The notes beneath the pieces were generated by a model, which did not search any database, was not told where the DNA came from, and worked only from the letters and a program-made list of their open reading frames with translations. The translations under genes were made by a program, and so were the position numbers. From Levilactobacillus brevis (GTDB lineage Bacteria; Bacillota; Bacilli; Lactobacillales; Lactobacillaceae), in the NCBI GenBank assembly GCA_003666485.1, contig CP032931.1:744001-808000 (forward strand): DNA of 64,000 nt, read 5' to 3'. Shown one piece after another: positions 16,436 to 25,559 of this stretch. Each line of letters starts with the position of its first letter. Position 1 is the first letter of the stretch.

Positions 16436-18412
16436 ATGGCAAAGGGTGTTAGTGCTCAGGATCTATTCAGGTTAAAATCGGTGACGCAACCGCTAGCCAC
16501 GGGGAGTCAGGTCGTTTTCGTGGAAAATGGCATTGATGAAGCTACCAATGATTATCGTGCGCAGGTCAGACGACTTGACGCGGCTGGCTATGTCCAAACG
16601 CTGGCGGTCAACGGTCGGTTGAACGTCCAGCCAGTAGTGGCGGGCGACCAGCTCTTTTACGCGGCCAACGTTGCTGATGCCAAAGCGCAATTATTTCAGG
16701 TCGGTGTGACGGGCGGCGAGCCGAAATTGGTGACCACGACCAGTCCAGCCGAAGCCGTAAACACGGTATTGGCTTCCGCAGACGGTCGTAGTGTGTTCTT
16801 CAAGACCACTGAAACGGCCGAACAGCCCAAGCTGCCGAGTCCGCAAAAATTCCCGCAGACCCGCCACGTGGAACGGCTGATCAACAAGGCTGATGGCTAC
16901 GGCTGGTTGCCGCTGAACGTGACGTACCGGTTGCGCCGCTACCAGCCAGCGACCGGTGTGGTGGACGAGCTCTTCCAACAGGGCGTGGACTTTAGTCTGA
17001 CCTCTGTCAGCGACGACGGTCAGGCGGTCACGATTTTACAAGACGACCAGCCCAACAATGACCGGGATTTTGCTCACGGCGCGTATCGCTTTGACGTGGT
17101 CACCCGGCAGCTTACGAACCTCACGGCCAGCTTTGCCCACGGCCATTTTGACGACGCCACGCTCTCACCAGATGGTCAACAAGTGGCATTGATTGGTGAT
17201 GACGGGGCGTTTGGCCGCCATACCGTGGCCAATCTGTATTTGGGCGACCAAGCTGGTCAGCACGTGACCAACCTGACCGCTGAGTTGCAGGCCGACCTCG
17301 CCCCAGAATTTGCCGGTGATTTTGTCCAGCAGGCTGGTGGCAAACTGGTCCGGTGGCTGACCGCCGATAAGGTTGTCTTTGCGGCGTGCTTCCATGCGCA
17401 CAGCCAACTCTACGTGGGCGATGCGCAGGGCGTGAAGTTAGTCGATGACACGGCGCGGCAGATCGTGGACTTCACGGTCGTTGACGCCCAGACGGTGGTA
17501 CTGGCCGTTTCCTATCAAGACCAGCCAAGTGCCTTGGTTAAATTAGATTTGGCAAGCGGCCAGGAGACCGAGCTGTATGACCCGAACGCCGCTTACGAAG
17601 ACACCCACGAATTTGCTCACCCGCAACGCTTTGACTTTCAAGCCGCAGACGGTCAGGCGTTAGAAGGCTGGTATTTACCGGCCCAAACGAACGCTGCTAA
17701 GCAACCCGTCTTACTCTATGTCCATGGTGGCCCGCATGCCAACTATGGGGAGACGTTCTTTTATGAATTTCAGGTCCATGCCAGCCGCGGCTTCGGCGTT
17801 GTCTTCTTCAATCCGCGCGGCTCTACCAGTTATGGGCAGGACTTTGAGGGCCACGTGAACGGTCATTATGGTGAGGACGACTATACGGATGTGATGACCG
17901 GTTTAGATGAAGCGTTGGCGAAATTTCCACAGCTGGACCCTGACCGACAATACATTGCCGGCGGCTCCTATGGCGGCTTCATGACGACCTGGGCCGTCGG
18001 GCATACGCATCGGTTTGCGGCGGCCGTGGCCCAACGCGCCGTGACCAACTGGATCAGCCTCTTTGGGACCAGTGACATTGGATTTTACTTTAACCCAGAG
18101 GAACTCACCACGGACCTGTTCGATGAAGGCGGCGCCGCGGCGTACTGGCGGCAATCTCCGCTGGCTTACGCGCCTAACGTGACCACACCGATTCGCCTGC
18201 TACACGGCGAGTGGGACATGCGTTGTCCCATCAGTCAATCGGAAGAGTTCTTCACCGCGGTCAAGCGCGCCGGTGTCGACGCGGATCTGGTCCGCTACCC
18301 GCAAAGCTTCCACGGCATCTCGCGGGGTGGCCTGCCTAGCCTGCGGATTCAGCGGCTGGACGACATGACGGATTGGTTCACGGCTCATCCTTCTGTGACT
18401 GCGGACAAATAG
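16436..18412 (+). CDS. S9-family prolyl oligopeptidase / acylaminoacyl peptidase
   Basis: A 658-residue cytosolic serine peptidase: an N-terminal beta-propeller-like half (residues 1-390) with WD40/TolB-type blades and a C-terminal alpha/beta hydrolase domain. The triad is visible: GGSYGGF (Ser511), HGEWDMRCP (Asp594) and SFHGIS (His626). Such enzymes trim short or N-acylated peptides. ATG 16436 was chosen because GGGAGTG lies six bases before it; the ATG two codons earlier is too close. Monocistronic; followed by a repeat element. Confidence 0.88.
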   Translation: MAKGVSAQDLFRLKSVTQPLATGSQVVFVENGIDEATNDYRAQVRRLDAAGYVQTLAVNGRLNVQPVVAGDQLFYAANVADAKAQLFQVGVTGGEPKLVTTTSPAEAVNTVLASADGRSVFFKTTETAEQPKLPSPQKFPQTRHVERLINKADGYGWLPLNVTYRLRRYQPATGVVDELFQQGVDFSLTSVSDDGQAVTILQDDQPNNDRDFAHGAYRFDVVTRQLTNLTASFAHGHFDDATLSPDGQQVALIGDDGAFGRHTVANLYLGDQAGQHVTNLTAELQADLAPEFAGDFVQQAGGKLVRWLTADKVVFAACFHAHSQLYVGDAQGVKLVDDTARQIVDFTVVDAQTVVLAVSYQDQPSALVKLDLASGQETELYDPNAAYEDTHEFAHPQRFDFQAADGQALEGWYLPAQTNAAKQPVLLYVHGGPHANYGETFFYEFQVHASRGFGVVFFNPRGSTSYGQDFEGHVNGHYGEDDYTDVMTGLDEALAKFPQLDPDRQYIAGGSYGGFMTTWAVGHTHRFAAAVAQRAVTNWISLFGTSDIGFYFNPEELTTDLFDEGGAAAYWRQSPLAYAPNVTTPIRLLHGEWDMRCPISQSEEFFTAVKRAGVDADLVRYPQSFHGISRGGLPSLRIQRLDDMTDWFTAHPSVTADK

Positions 18413-18422
18413 ACTGGTTGTG

Positions 18423-18615
18423 CTGGCCGCCTACCGTCCGCTAGAGATGAGTTGGAACGCTGAGGGCGCCGGTCCAAGCCAAAGAGTGGTCTTGGACCTC
18501 AATTTGAAGCCGGTAACCCACGTCTCCAAGTTGTCAGTTTTCTAAGCGGCAAGAATCATCCCGCTAAGAAAACTCCCACAGCTGAACTCATCTCTAGCGG
18601 ACTCTCGGCTACACA
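18423..18615 (-). repeat. Dispersed intergenic repeat, short form, copy 6
   Basis: Plus-strand reading starts CTGGCCGCCTACCGTCCGC, then GGAACGCTGAGGGCGCCGG, CAAGCCAAAGAG, CACGTCTCCAAGTTGTCAG and the hairpin AGTTTTCTAAGCGG...CCGCTAAGAAAACT, ending GAACTCATCTCTAGCGGAC. It is nearly collinear with copy 3 (10520-10700). It begins 10 bp after the S9 peptidase stop. Confidence 0.7.
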
Positions 18616-18814
18616 GGTGATTAACTTCCAATTGTGTTGGCCCTTACAGTCGTTGATAAGTTTCAGCCGGAGTTCTTGTGATGATCCGGAATTCTTGGTA
18701 ACCGCCAATATATGGTAGTTGTAAACTATTTTTGTAATCTTTCAATAAGTACGAACTGAATCTGAAATTAAAGGAGCTTGGGATAATCCTGAGCTGCTGC
18801 TAAAGGGAGGGATT

Positions 18815-19294
18815 ATGATGAAAGAGCTCCTAAAGTATATTTTAGATTTATGTAAGGGGTTCGCTATTATGATTGTCTTGTTGACTTGGAATCTTCAGAA
18901 TTTTCAAGGCCATTGGCGAATTCCGATAACGAAGTTTACCGTCTGGGTACTTTTGAGTTGGTTACTTTTGTATCCAGGGCTACGAAAGGCGTACCATTTC
19001 TTGTACAGCAAAAACGGGAGTGGAATAGAATCTTACAAAACCAGATCGATGAAAATGCACCATCAAGATATTGCCAACAGTCATAAGGATCGTAGATGGA
19101 CGACCAATGGTGTAGTTGCAAATCCTTGGGAATACAATCAAGCATATACGCAAAGTACAGATGAAATTTTAAATCCAATTTTTGTTTTTTGTGAACATTT
19201 ATGGATAACCTTTTTGTTGATTATCTTTGGACCGCTCATTTTCGTTTTCCGCATGGTGGTGAAATTATATAGAAATTTAGCTAGTAAACATTAA
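18815..19294 (+). CDS. Unrecognised membrane protein
   Basis: A 159-residue protein with three hydrophobic segments (about 10-30, 40-60 and 125-150) separated by a polar, Lys/His-rich loop. No family is recognised. ATG 18815 (or 18818) follows AAAGGGAGGGATT. Its base composition is clearly more AT-rich than the flanking core genes and it sits beside transposase remnants, so it is probably part of a small acquired pocket (about 18.7-20.6 kb). Confidence 0.55.
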   Translation: MMKELLKYILDLCKGFAIMIVLLTWNLQNFQGHWRIPITKFTVWVLLSWLLLYPGLRKAYHFLYSKNGSGIESYKTRSMKMHHQDIANSHKDRRWTTNGVVANPWEYNQAYTQSTDEILNPIFVFCEHLWITFLLIIFGPLIFVFRMVVKLYRNLASKH

Positions 19295-19301
19295 CTGATG
19301 G

Positions 19302-19433
19302 ATGGCAGAAATCAAAATCGAACATGGCTATGACAAGAGTTGGTCCAAAAATTTTGAAGCCATGGCGCTCCAAGGGGCACTTACGCTCTTCTGCGCCAAC
19401 ATCAAACGGATTCAGAAATTAACTAACGCGTAG
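19302..19433 (+). pseudogene. Transposase C-terminal remnant
   Basis: A 43-codon frame, AEIKIEHGYDKSWSK... through ALTLFCANIKRIQKL, resembles the C-terminal end of DDE transposases (the ...ALTLFCANIKR helix). It has no proper ribosome binding site and no upstream catalytic part. Its stop codon lies inside the left end of the IS982-type element, so its natural C terminus was probably cut by that insertion. Confidence 0.5.
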
Positions 19434-20476
19434 TGCTAGTAATGTAATATTTCAAGAATTGAATAACAAGCTTAAGTCCTAATGCATGCAAAAAGCCCGC
19501 ATTTGCGGTAACTTCTATGGCGACGAAACCAAGAAAGAAGAACCGTAAATGCTAGGCCTCCCTAAAGTTATCGCAAAATTCAATCCAATTCAAGTCTCTG
19601 TCATGAAATTCATCAAAATTGTCCAGCCATATTACAATCAGTTAGCCAAAAGGTTTCGCTTTCGGTGTAATTATCGTGAACTTAAAACCAGTGATGTGGT
19701 CATCATTGCCTGCATGTTAGCTCGAATAGACTTGCGCGAAGTGTCTGAATCCCAGTTCCATCGGAATCTCATCGCTTCGGGGATTCGGGTTCCAGAACGA
19801 ACCCGTTACAATCGGCGTTGCCGTCAGCTAACGATGGCTCTCAAGCTCATTCGTATTTGGATGCTCAAGCGTTACCGGCACGAGTCTGTCTATGAGATCA
19901 TTGACAGCGCCCCAATCACCTTAGTTTCTGCACGGCGAAGCAATCGTGCCAAGGTGTTAAAAGGCATTGCCAATAAAGGCTATAATGCCACCAAACGGGT
20001 CTATTACTACGGCTTCAAGCTCCATGCCGTCATGAGTAATGACGGGTACTTCATTGATTGGGAACTAACACCAGCTTCCGTGGACGATCGTAAAGTCACA
20101 ATCGAATTACTACGTGAAGCTCCGGCAAAGTACGTTTTAGCAGATGGTGGTTACTTAAGCCGCCCACAGCAACAGTTTCTCAGACAAGAGTTTGGGATTC
20201 ATCTGTGGTTTCCATTGCGAAAGAACATGCGACACAGTAAGCAAGTCAACTCAGCATTCTTGAAGAACCAGCGGCGACACATCGAGACTTGTTTTAGTAA
20301 TTTGAACAAGGTCGGCCATTTTGAACACCCAGAGACTGATACGATGAGCGGCCTTAACAGCCGGTTATCAACGCTTTTTCTCTGGAATGTCATTAAAGTT
20401 CATCATCAATTAGAACAAGGGTTAAGCGGGCTTAAGATTAATTGAAAAGTTACAAAGCTAGCACAACACGTTAACT
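19421..20476 (+). mobile_element. IS982-type insertion sequence
   Basis: The element encodes one transposase (19549-20445). Imperfect terminal inverted repeats are visible: 19421-19455 matches the reverse complement of 20442-20476 at about 26 of 35 positions, with the core GTGCTAG and TTTCAA shared. Exact outer borders and target duplications could not be fixed. It sits in AT-rich DNA next to an older transposase remnant. Confidence 0.65.
19549..20445 (+). CDS. IS982-family transposase
   Basis: A 298-residue transposase with the IS982-type core: IIDSAPITL (first Asp), RANKGYNATK-like block ANKGYNATKRVYYYGFKLH, ELTPASVDDRK, LADGGYLS (second Asp) and a C-terminal RRHIETCFSNLNK (Glu) with HFEHP. 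The frame is intact, so it may be active. The start is uncertain: ATG 19549 has no good ribosome binding site, and ATG 19603 is an alternative that gives 280 residues. Confidence 0.85.
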   Translation: MLGLPKVIAKFNPIQVSVMKFIKIVQPYYNQLAKRFRFRCNYRELKTSDVVIIACMLARIDLREVSESQFHRNLIASGIRVPERTRYNRRCRQLTMALKLIRIWMLKRYRHESVYEIIDSAPITLVSARRSNRAKVLKGIANKGYNATKRVYYYGFKLHAVMSNDGYFIDWELTPASVDDRKVTIELLREAPAKYVLADGGYLSRPQQQFLRQEFGIHLWFPLRKNMRHSKQVNSAFLKNQRRHIETCFSNLNKVGHFEHPETDTMSGLNSRLSTLFLWNVIKVHHQLEQGLSGLKIN

Positions 20477-20515
20477 AGTGAAAAATAAGAGGAAAGACCT
20501 CTTCAAAATAAGCAA

Positions 20516-20565
20516 AGAGAGACTCAAATCTGGAAAAACACCAGATTTGAGTCTCTCTATTTTAG
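20516..20565. terminator. Strong hairpin terminator beyond the IS982 element
   Basis: AGAGAGACTCAAATCTGG pairs perfectly with 20541-20558 around a seven-base loop and is followed by ATTTTA. It would stop transcription leaving the IS element. Confidence 0.7.
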
Positions 20566-20666
20566 ATAAGAGCTTAGAAAAACTTCTCAACAGCCTACTT
20601 TTTCAGCAACCCCGATAATCCTGGGCTCTTTTTGCTGGCTATAATCAACTGTATGGTGCGGACAGT

Positions 20667-21030
20667 GAGACTACTGCGGTTGTGTGACAGGTTGTGGTTA
20701 ACTACTAGACTTGCGTAGCGGTAATGGTGACGCAATCCAGGAGACGCTCTGTTTGGTATTTGACAGAGACAATCGTGCCGGAGGAGGCCAGGGGTGGAAC
20801 CAGCTGTGTCGACGGTGTTGGCTGAGGTCTTGTCTCAGCCTACAGCGTGGGGCGACTTGGGAGACTGGCGGTTCGTGCCAGGCTTTCAAGCGAACTGGAA
20901 GCCCGTTCCTCAGGCTGGAAGAGTCCCCCATAGCAGGTGGAACTCCTGGCAGCCGCAGGCAATGGCGTCATCTAACGTACCGGTCAGAATCACGCGTTTC
21001 AGTGCTTACTCGCGCAACGGCAGGCGCCAG
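20667..21030 (+). repeat. Dispersed intergenic repeat, long form, copy 7
   Basis: The plus-strand counterpart of copy 1 (4906-5150): GGAGGAGGCCAGGGGTGG, CAGCTGTGTCGACGGTGT, GGCTGAG...CTCAGCC hairpin, GCCAGGCTTTCAAGCGAAC, TCCCCCATAGCAGG, CAGCCGCAGGCAA, and the outer end CGGCAGGCGCCAG. The first 110 bp also match 5341-5560. Two overlapping frames of 109-132 codons in it have no ribosome binding site and are not preserved in copy 1. Confidence 0.7.
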
Positions 21031-21155
21031 TCGTTTGCCAGGTATCCGGAAATTTTGCCGGTGTGCCGGCATTGGTTATGTACAGCGCCAGGTGAGAAGT
21101 GTATCCTGACTAGTGGTGCTTGACGCATTAGACTAGAAGAGTGAGAGCAGTTTTT

Positions 21156-22766
21156 ATGGATAAAAAAATTATTTCTGGATCATTTTGGCTCTCATTTGGG
21201 AGCATTTTTTCACGAGTATTAGGCGTAGTTTACCTGATTCCGTGGTTGGCGATGATTGGGTCGCCGCAACATCAAACCGTGGCGCAGGCGCTGTTTAACA
21301 CGGCGTATACGCCCTATGCCTTGTTCATCGCGCTGGGGACGGCGGGATTTCCGTCCGCAATTGCCCGGCGGGTGGCGTTCTTTAATGGTGAAGATAGTTT
21401 TCAAAATTCCAAACACATTGCCGTGGCGGGTTTTGGTTTCATGGTCGCGTCCGGGATCATCTGCGGCGCCTTGCTATATGGGTTAGCGCCCGTGCTGGCG
21501 GCCAACAGCCCCGTGAGCTCGGTGGCCAACGCAACGGTGGCAATTCGTTGCCTGGTACCCGCCATCGTTATTTTGCCGTCTATGAGCATTTTACGCGGAT
21601 GGTTCCAGGGAAACGGTGACCTGAAGCCGTTCGGTATTTCGCAGCTGTGGGAACAGTTTATCCGGATCATTGTGATTCTGGGCGGGACCTACCTGCTGAT
21701 TGAAGTGTGGCACCAAAGCTACGTGCAGGCCGTCTTCATCAGTGTGGCGGCGGCCTTCGTCGGGGCGGTCGGCAGTTATTTGTACCTGTTGGGCCATCTC
21801 TGGCGGCAACGCGGCACGTACCGTCAGCTTGCGGCTAAGAGCCAAGACAACAAGCAACACGCCGCTGGTCAGCTACTCAAGATGATTGGGTATGAGTCGA
21901 TTCCCTTTGTGATTGTGGGGTCGGGGATTACTCTGAGTCAATTGGTGGATCAGTTATTCTTCAAACAAATTATGCAGGGGATGTTACACCAAACGGCGGC
22001 GATGACTCAGTACATCTTCACGATTTTCTCCGCCAATCCCAACAAGATTACCACGGTCATCGTGTCCCTGGCCATGGCCGTGGCGGAAACGTCGCTACCG
22101 TTGTTGGCCAGTAAATTGGGCGACATCAAGGCCAATCGACCACAGATCAGTGCCTTATTGACGAATAATTTTCAACTATTAACCTTTGTCTTATTGCCAC
22201 TGGTGATCCTGGTCAGCGTATTTGCCTACCCCACGTACGGTATCTTCTTCAACTTCGATGGGGCCGGGGCGACTTACTTGGTGGCCAACGTCTGGCAAAG
22301 CTTGGTTCTCGGGCTGGCCTTGGACCTCTTGACCGTGCTGCAGGCACTGCGGATGAGTAAAAAGGCCACAACCTACCTATTAGCGGGGCTGGGCATTAAA
22401 ATCGTGCTCCAGTTACCGTTCGTCTATGCATTTCAAGGCTACGGCGCACTGCTGACGACCGGCATCGCCTTTGGCGGGATCACGGTGGTCAGTTGGCGGC
22501 TGATTCGCCGGAGTTATGCCGTTCAGCTCAATGCGATTGGCCCCATTGCCCGGCTAAATTTGATTTTTGCCGTGGTGGCGACGGTGTTGGTCGACGGCTG
22601 TCAATGGGCGTTCGGCCATCTGTTCTTCACCAGTAAGCTCCTCGCTATGAGCTACGTGGGTGTGCTGGGGCTGGTGACGTTAGGAATTTACATCATTCTG
22701 GCTAACCGGCTGGGCGTGTCCCAGTTGATTTTCAAACGGCCCATCAAGCTGGCCTTACGTCGGTAG
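21156..22766 (+). CDS. Polysaccharide flippase (MurJ/SpoVB-like)
   Basis: A 536-residue integral membrane protein with about 14 hydrophobic helices. The N-terminal KKIISGSFWLSFGSIFSRVLGVVYLIPW and the GIIP-type internal segments place it in the polysaccharide transport/MVF superfamily (PST clade: Wzx, SpoVB, Amj/MurJ-like). Such proteins flip undecaprenyl-linked sugars, including lipid II or exopolysaccharide units, across the membrane. No other cell-wall gene adjoins it, so the substrate is open. ATG 21156 is preferred over the frame's first codon at 21141. Confidence 0.85.
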   Translation: MDKKIISGSFWLSFGSIFSRVLGVVYLIPWLAMIGSPQHQTVAQALFNTAYTPYALFIALGTAGFPSAIARRVAFFNGEDSFQNSKHIAVAGFGFMVASGIICGALLYGLAPVLAANSPVSSVANATVAIRCLVPAIVILPSMSILRGWFQGNGDLKPFGISQLWEQFIRIIVILGGTYLLIEVWHQSYVQAVFISVAAAFVGAVGSYLYLLGHLWRQRGTYRQLAAKSQDNKQHAAGQLLKMIGYESIPFVIVGSGITLSQLVDQLFFKQIMQGMLHQTAAMTQYIFTIFSANPNKITTVIVSLAMAVAETSLPLLASKLGDIKANRPQISALLTNNFQLLTFVLLPLVILVSVFAYPTYGIFFNFDGAGATYLVANVWQSLVLGLALDLLTVLQALRMSKKATTYLLAGLGIKIVLQLPFVYAFQGYGALLTTGIAFGGITVVSWRLIRRSYAVQLNAIGPIARLNLIFAVVATVLVDGCQWAFGHLFFTSKLLAMSYVGVLGLVTLGIYIILANRLGVSQLIFKRPIKLALRR

Positions 22767-22785
22767 GGTGGCTTTGATGAATAGC

Positions 22786-22835
22786 AAACAGCGGTGCAGA
22801 TTTGACAGAATTGTCAGCTCTGCGCCGCTGTTTTT
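22786..22835 (+). terminator. Terminator after the flippase gene
   Basis: AAACAGCGGTGCAGA pairs with TCTGCGCCGCTGTTT (one mismatch) and runs into TTTTT. Confidence 0.9.
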
Positions 22836-22969
22836 GCGTCTAGTATTAGGTCAGTCAAATACCGAGGTCGACCTGACGATAATTGCGAGATGACAAGGAC
22901 TAAGGGGCTAAACTAGCTGACCATTAGATAACGTAGCCGATAGTCGCGACCAATATGGGCTCAGCCGGT

Positions 22970-23017
22970 CCGCCCACCGCGTTCCAACCCCTATTGGGCA
23001 CGACGGTAGGCGGCCAG
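22970..23017 (+). repeat. Dispersed intergenic repeat, end fragment, copy 8
   Basis: Only the terminal block is present: CCGCCCACCGCGTTCC, a variable stretch, then GACGGTAGGCGGCCAG. It is the same outer end as in the copies at 11224 and 25977. It fills part of the 357-bp gap between the flippase and NlpC/P60 genes; nothing else was seen there except terminators. Confidence 0.6.
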
Positions 23018-23042
23018 CGCCAACTATGTTACTGACTAAACC

Positions 23043-23075
23043 AAAAATCCCCCGTCGCGACCAACGACGGGGGAT
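23043..23075 (-). terminator. Terminator after the NlpC/P60 gene
   Basis: On the minus strand ATCCCCCGTCG pairs with CGACGGGGGAT (seven-base loop) followed by TTTTGG. Confidence 0.85.
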
Positions 23076-23123
23076 ACAGTTTATCTCATTTATGAAGTTT
23101 GGAACTGTTAGTGGTGCTTAACT

Positions 23124-23597
23124 TTATTCGACGGTACCAACGCGGGCGTAACCAACAGCGTGCCACCATGGGGCGTGAACGGCTTCAGTCACAACGCCAC
23201 GGTTTTGGGAATCGATCATCCGACCGTTACCAACGTATAACCCAACGTGAGAGATAGAACGCTTGGAACCACCGAAGAAGACCAAATCACCCTTCTTGAT
23301 GTTCTTGTAGCTCACGTGCTTGTACTTGTTGTATTGGGCTTGGGCAGTCCGTGGAATCTTTTTAGAAGCACCCTTCTTGTAGACGTAGCTGGTAAAACCA
23401 GAGCAGTCAAAGCGGGAAGGACCAGTTGCGCCCCAACCGTAAGGCTTTCCTAATTGCGCTTTGGCAACCTTGTGGATCTTGTCGTAGGACATCGTAGCGG
23501 CACTAGCGTCAGTGGGTTGGGTAATCGCAAACCCGGCAATCGCAAAGGCCACAGTGGCCATCAAAGTTAAAATAATATCAGTCAACGTCTTCTTCAT
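23124..23597 (-). CDS. Secreted NlpC/P60 peptidoglycan endopeptidase
   Basis: A 157-residue exported protein. Residues 1-33 form a signal peptide (MKKTLTDIILTLMATVAFAIAG region) with a likely cut near DASA-AT. The rest is a single NlpC/P60 domain with catalytic RFDCSG (Cys65) and SHVGLYVG (His117), plus the GKPYGWG entry motif. It cleaves D-Glu-meso-DAP/Lys type bonds in stem peptides during wall turnover. No anchoring domain is present. ATG 23597 is chosen; AGGAG lies 13 bases upstream. A TTGAAA-17-AATACT promoter lies at about 23631-23659. Confidence 0.88.
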   Translation of the reverse strand: MKKTLTDIILTLMATVAFAIAGFAITQPTDASAATMSYDKIHKVAKAQLGKPYGWGATGPSRFDCSGFTSYVYKKGASKKIPRTAQAQYNKYKHVSYKNIKKGDLVFFGGSKRSISHVGLYVGNGRMIDSQNRGVVTEAVHAPWWHAVGYARVGTVE

Positions 23598-23751
23598 AAA
23601 TGTAAACAAACTCCTTTTTCAATTAAGTTTAGTATTTTGTATGTCTTGCTTCGTTTCAACATGACTAATACTATCAGGGAGTTGTTACAGAAATGTCTCA
23701 AAGAAATATCAATCGGATTAAAGGTAAAGTTAAGCTTTGCAACATTTAACG

Positions 23752-24708
23752 TTAGTCGGCAGAATAAGCATGCGGAAAATGCCGGTGTACCACCATTTCA
23801 GGGGTTAATTTGATTTGTTGCAAGCGGTGGGTCGTACGGGGAATAAAGTTGTAAGTCAAGCGGTCCAAGTCAATAACGCCCCGATAATGAGTGTAGTTGT
23901 GGTTGCCTTCGTGCCGTCGTAATGGGTCGTAAGGCAGCTGAACCTCGGCTAACCAGCGGAAGAGTTGGGTGGTGGCGGCCGCGGTCGTGGTGGCTAATGG
24001 GGTTCCCCAGCGTCGTAATGCCGTGTGCACGAACCGCCGCGTGGGTACCGGACCCGCGGGCAGCGGTTGGCCACTGGCAATGTAGGCTTGTGCGGCCTGG
24101 CGCGTGGCGGTCGTGAACGTGGTGCCGGGTACTTGCAGAAAGTCATTGAGGTTTTGCAGGTGAGTGGCGAGGATGGGGGTGTTGGTCAAGACGCCGGCCA
24201 CGTTGACCTGAGCCGTTAGGGGGCCGCCGGTGGGTTCGATCACCAGCGTTTGCCCCTGGCGGTCGCTTAAGATCCAGTGGAAGGGGTAGACGTAGCGGTC
24301 AGCCCCCCATTTTTTGCCAACCAGCGTGACTTGCGGCAGGTCGGCCACGACTTCGGCCAGGGTGGCGTGTTCGCCCAGCACCCAGTTGATGAAGTCTTGC
24401 GGTGTCAAATTGATGCGGCCAGCGACCGGGCCGTCCGCGTAGTCGACGGCGCCGGGGAGGTAGAGTTCAGCACACGTGATACCGGTTTCATTTACGCCGT
24501 CCGCCATCAGATAGGCACTGAAATCACTGGCGATGCGGCCGCCCCCCAGCAGCGCGTAACGCGTCGTCCGCGAATCCCCCAAAGCCGTGCGCCAGTGGTA
24601 ATTTCGCGGCAAGAAAACGGGACGCCAGGGCGTGGTCGTCGGAAAATCCATCGTCCGGGCAAAAAAGTGGTGGCCTGATGCGGCCGTATAGGTTAGACTA
24701 GTACACAC
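23752..24708 (-). CDS. Choloylglycine hydrolase / penicillin V acylase family protein
   Basis: A 318-residue Ntn-hydrolase. The start MCTSLTY exposes Cys2 as the nucleophile after Met removal; ARTMD supplies Arg18 and Asp21, and the NETG and conserved C-terminal Arg region follow. The family includes bile salt hydrolases, penicillin V acylases and N-acyl homoserine lactone acylases; substrate choice cannot be read reliably here, though bile-acid deconjugation is plausible. Start is GTG 24708 after AAAGGAGGAAACCCTC. No signal peptide: cytoplasmic. Monocistronic. Confidence 0.85.
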   Translation of the reverse strand: MCTSLTYTAASGHHFFARTMDFPTTTPWRPVFLPRNYHWRTALGDSRTTRYALLGGGRIASDFSAYLMADGVNETGITCAELYLPGAVDYADGPVAGRINLTPQDFINWVLGEHATLAEVVADLPQVTLVGKKWGADRYVYPFHWILSDRQGQTLVIEPTGGPLTAQVNVAGVLTNTPILATHLQNLNDFLQVPGTTFTTATRQAAQAYIASGQPLPAGPVPTRRFVHTALRRWGTPLATTTAAATTQLFRWLAEVQLPYDPLRRHEGNHNYTHYRGVIDLDRLTYNFIPRTTHRLQQIKLTPEMVVHRHFPHAYSAD

Positions 24709-24862
24709 GAGGGTTTCCTCCTTTTGAAAACCAAAATTGGGTGATTAACGTTGCAGAATATCCATTTAAGTATACCATTATGGAGGAGACTGGTTCGATG
24801 CGCAGCACCATCAGCGAGAACGTCTAAATAAGAGACTTATTTTTTGGAAGGGAACTGGGAAA

Positions 24863-25489
24863 ATGAAATCGACATGGAACTTGGTCGGGATGGCACTGTG
24901 GTTGCTGGTCCTGGTAACGCTGGTCTGGATGGTCCACGACATGCGCGTGCGCCGCATCCGACTGATTGTGAAGGAACACCACAGTTTTTCTTGGCGCAAC
25001 TTTACCATTTCAACGATTGAGTTAGTGGTCTGGCTACTATTTTTCGGGGGAATGAGCTACACGACTTTCTTCCAAAACGTCAACCAGCTGGGCGACCGGG
25101 TCAGCCAAACCACGCGTTACGAACCGCTGGTCATCAATACGGGTAGTGGCAACGGCTCCGCGTACTACGTGACCGTGAACAACAGCACGGGGAAGAAACC
25201 TGTTCAGACCTATACATACCTGACCGAGGGTGAAAAATACCAGGTCAGCAGTACGGATGCCACGGTGTCGGCGGGCAAGAAGGCGATTAATTTGCCAGCG
25301 TCGGCCTACACGTGGGACAGTAAAAAGGTGGCGAAGTATGACCAACGCCACCAGCGCGCCTGGGTCGGGGTCATCGAGACAACGTACAAGAAGTCCTTCG
25401 TCAACGGGATTGGCTTGCACGCCGGCCGTTTGGCCAACCGCTTCACGCTGATTCGGATTCCGGATCATTCCTTTATGCAAAGCGAATAA
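24863..25489 (+). CDS. Two-TM membrane protein with extracytoplasmic domain
   Basis: A 208-residue protein: helix 1 (residues 8-24), basic cytosolic loop (RVRRIRLIVKEHH), helix 2 (about 49-67), then about 140 residues predicted outside, rich in Thr, Ser, Lys and ending HSFMQSE. It resembles a conserved lactobacillar family of unknown function (the LVIS_2131-type proteins, from memory). ATG 24863 follows GGAAGGGAACTGGGAAA. It is monocistronic with its own terminator. No enzymatic motif is seen. Confidence 0.65.
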   Translation: MKSTWNLVGMALWLLVLVTLVWMVHDMRVRRIRLIVKEHHSFSWRNFTISTIELVVWLLFFGGMSYTTFFQNVNQLGDRVSQTTRYEPLVINTGSGNGSAYYVTVNNSTGKKPVQTYTYLTEGEKYQVSSTDATVSAGKKAINLPASAYTWDSKKVAKYDQRHQRAWVGVIETTYKKSFVNGIGLHAGRLANRFTLIRIPDHSFMQSE

Positions 25490-25492
25490 AAG

Positions 25493-25534
25493 AATCGCCT
25501 ACCACTCTCGCGTTGAGAGTGATAGGCGATTTTG
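25493..25534 (+). terminator. Terminator after the two-TM protein gene
   Basis: AATCGCCTACCACTCTC pairs with GAGAGTGATAGGCGATT (one mismatch) followed by TTGCTTT. Confidence 0.85.
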
Positions 25535-25559
25535 CTTTATCAGTGATATATAGTTCGTG

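Noticed and set aside
20711-21123. Two overlapping ORFs of 109-132 codons
   Set aside because: They lie wholly within the dispersed repeat; the other copies do not keep the frames.
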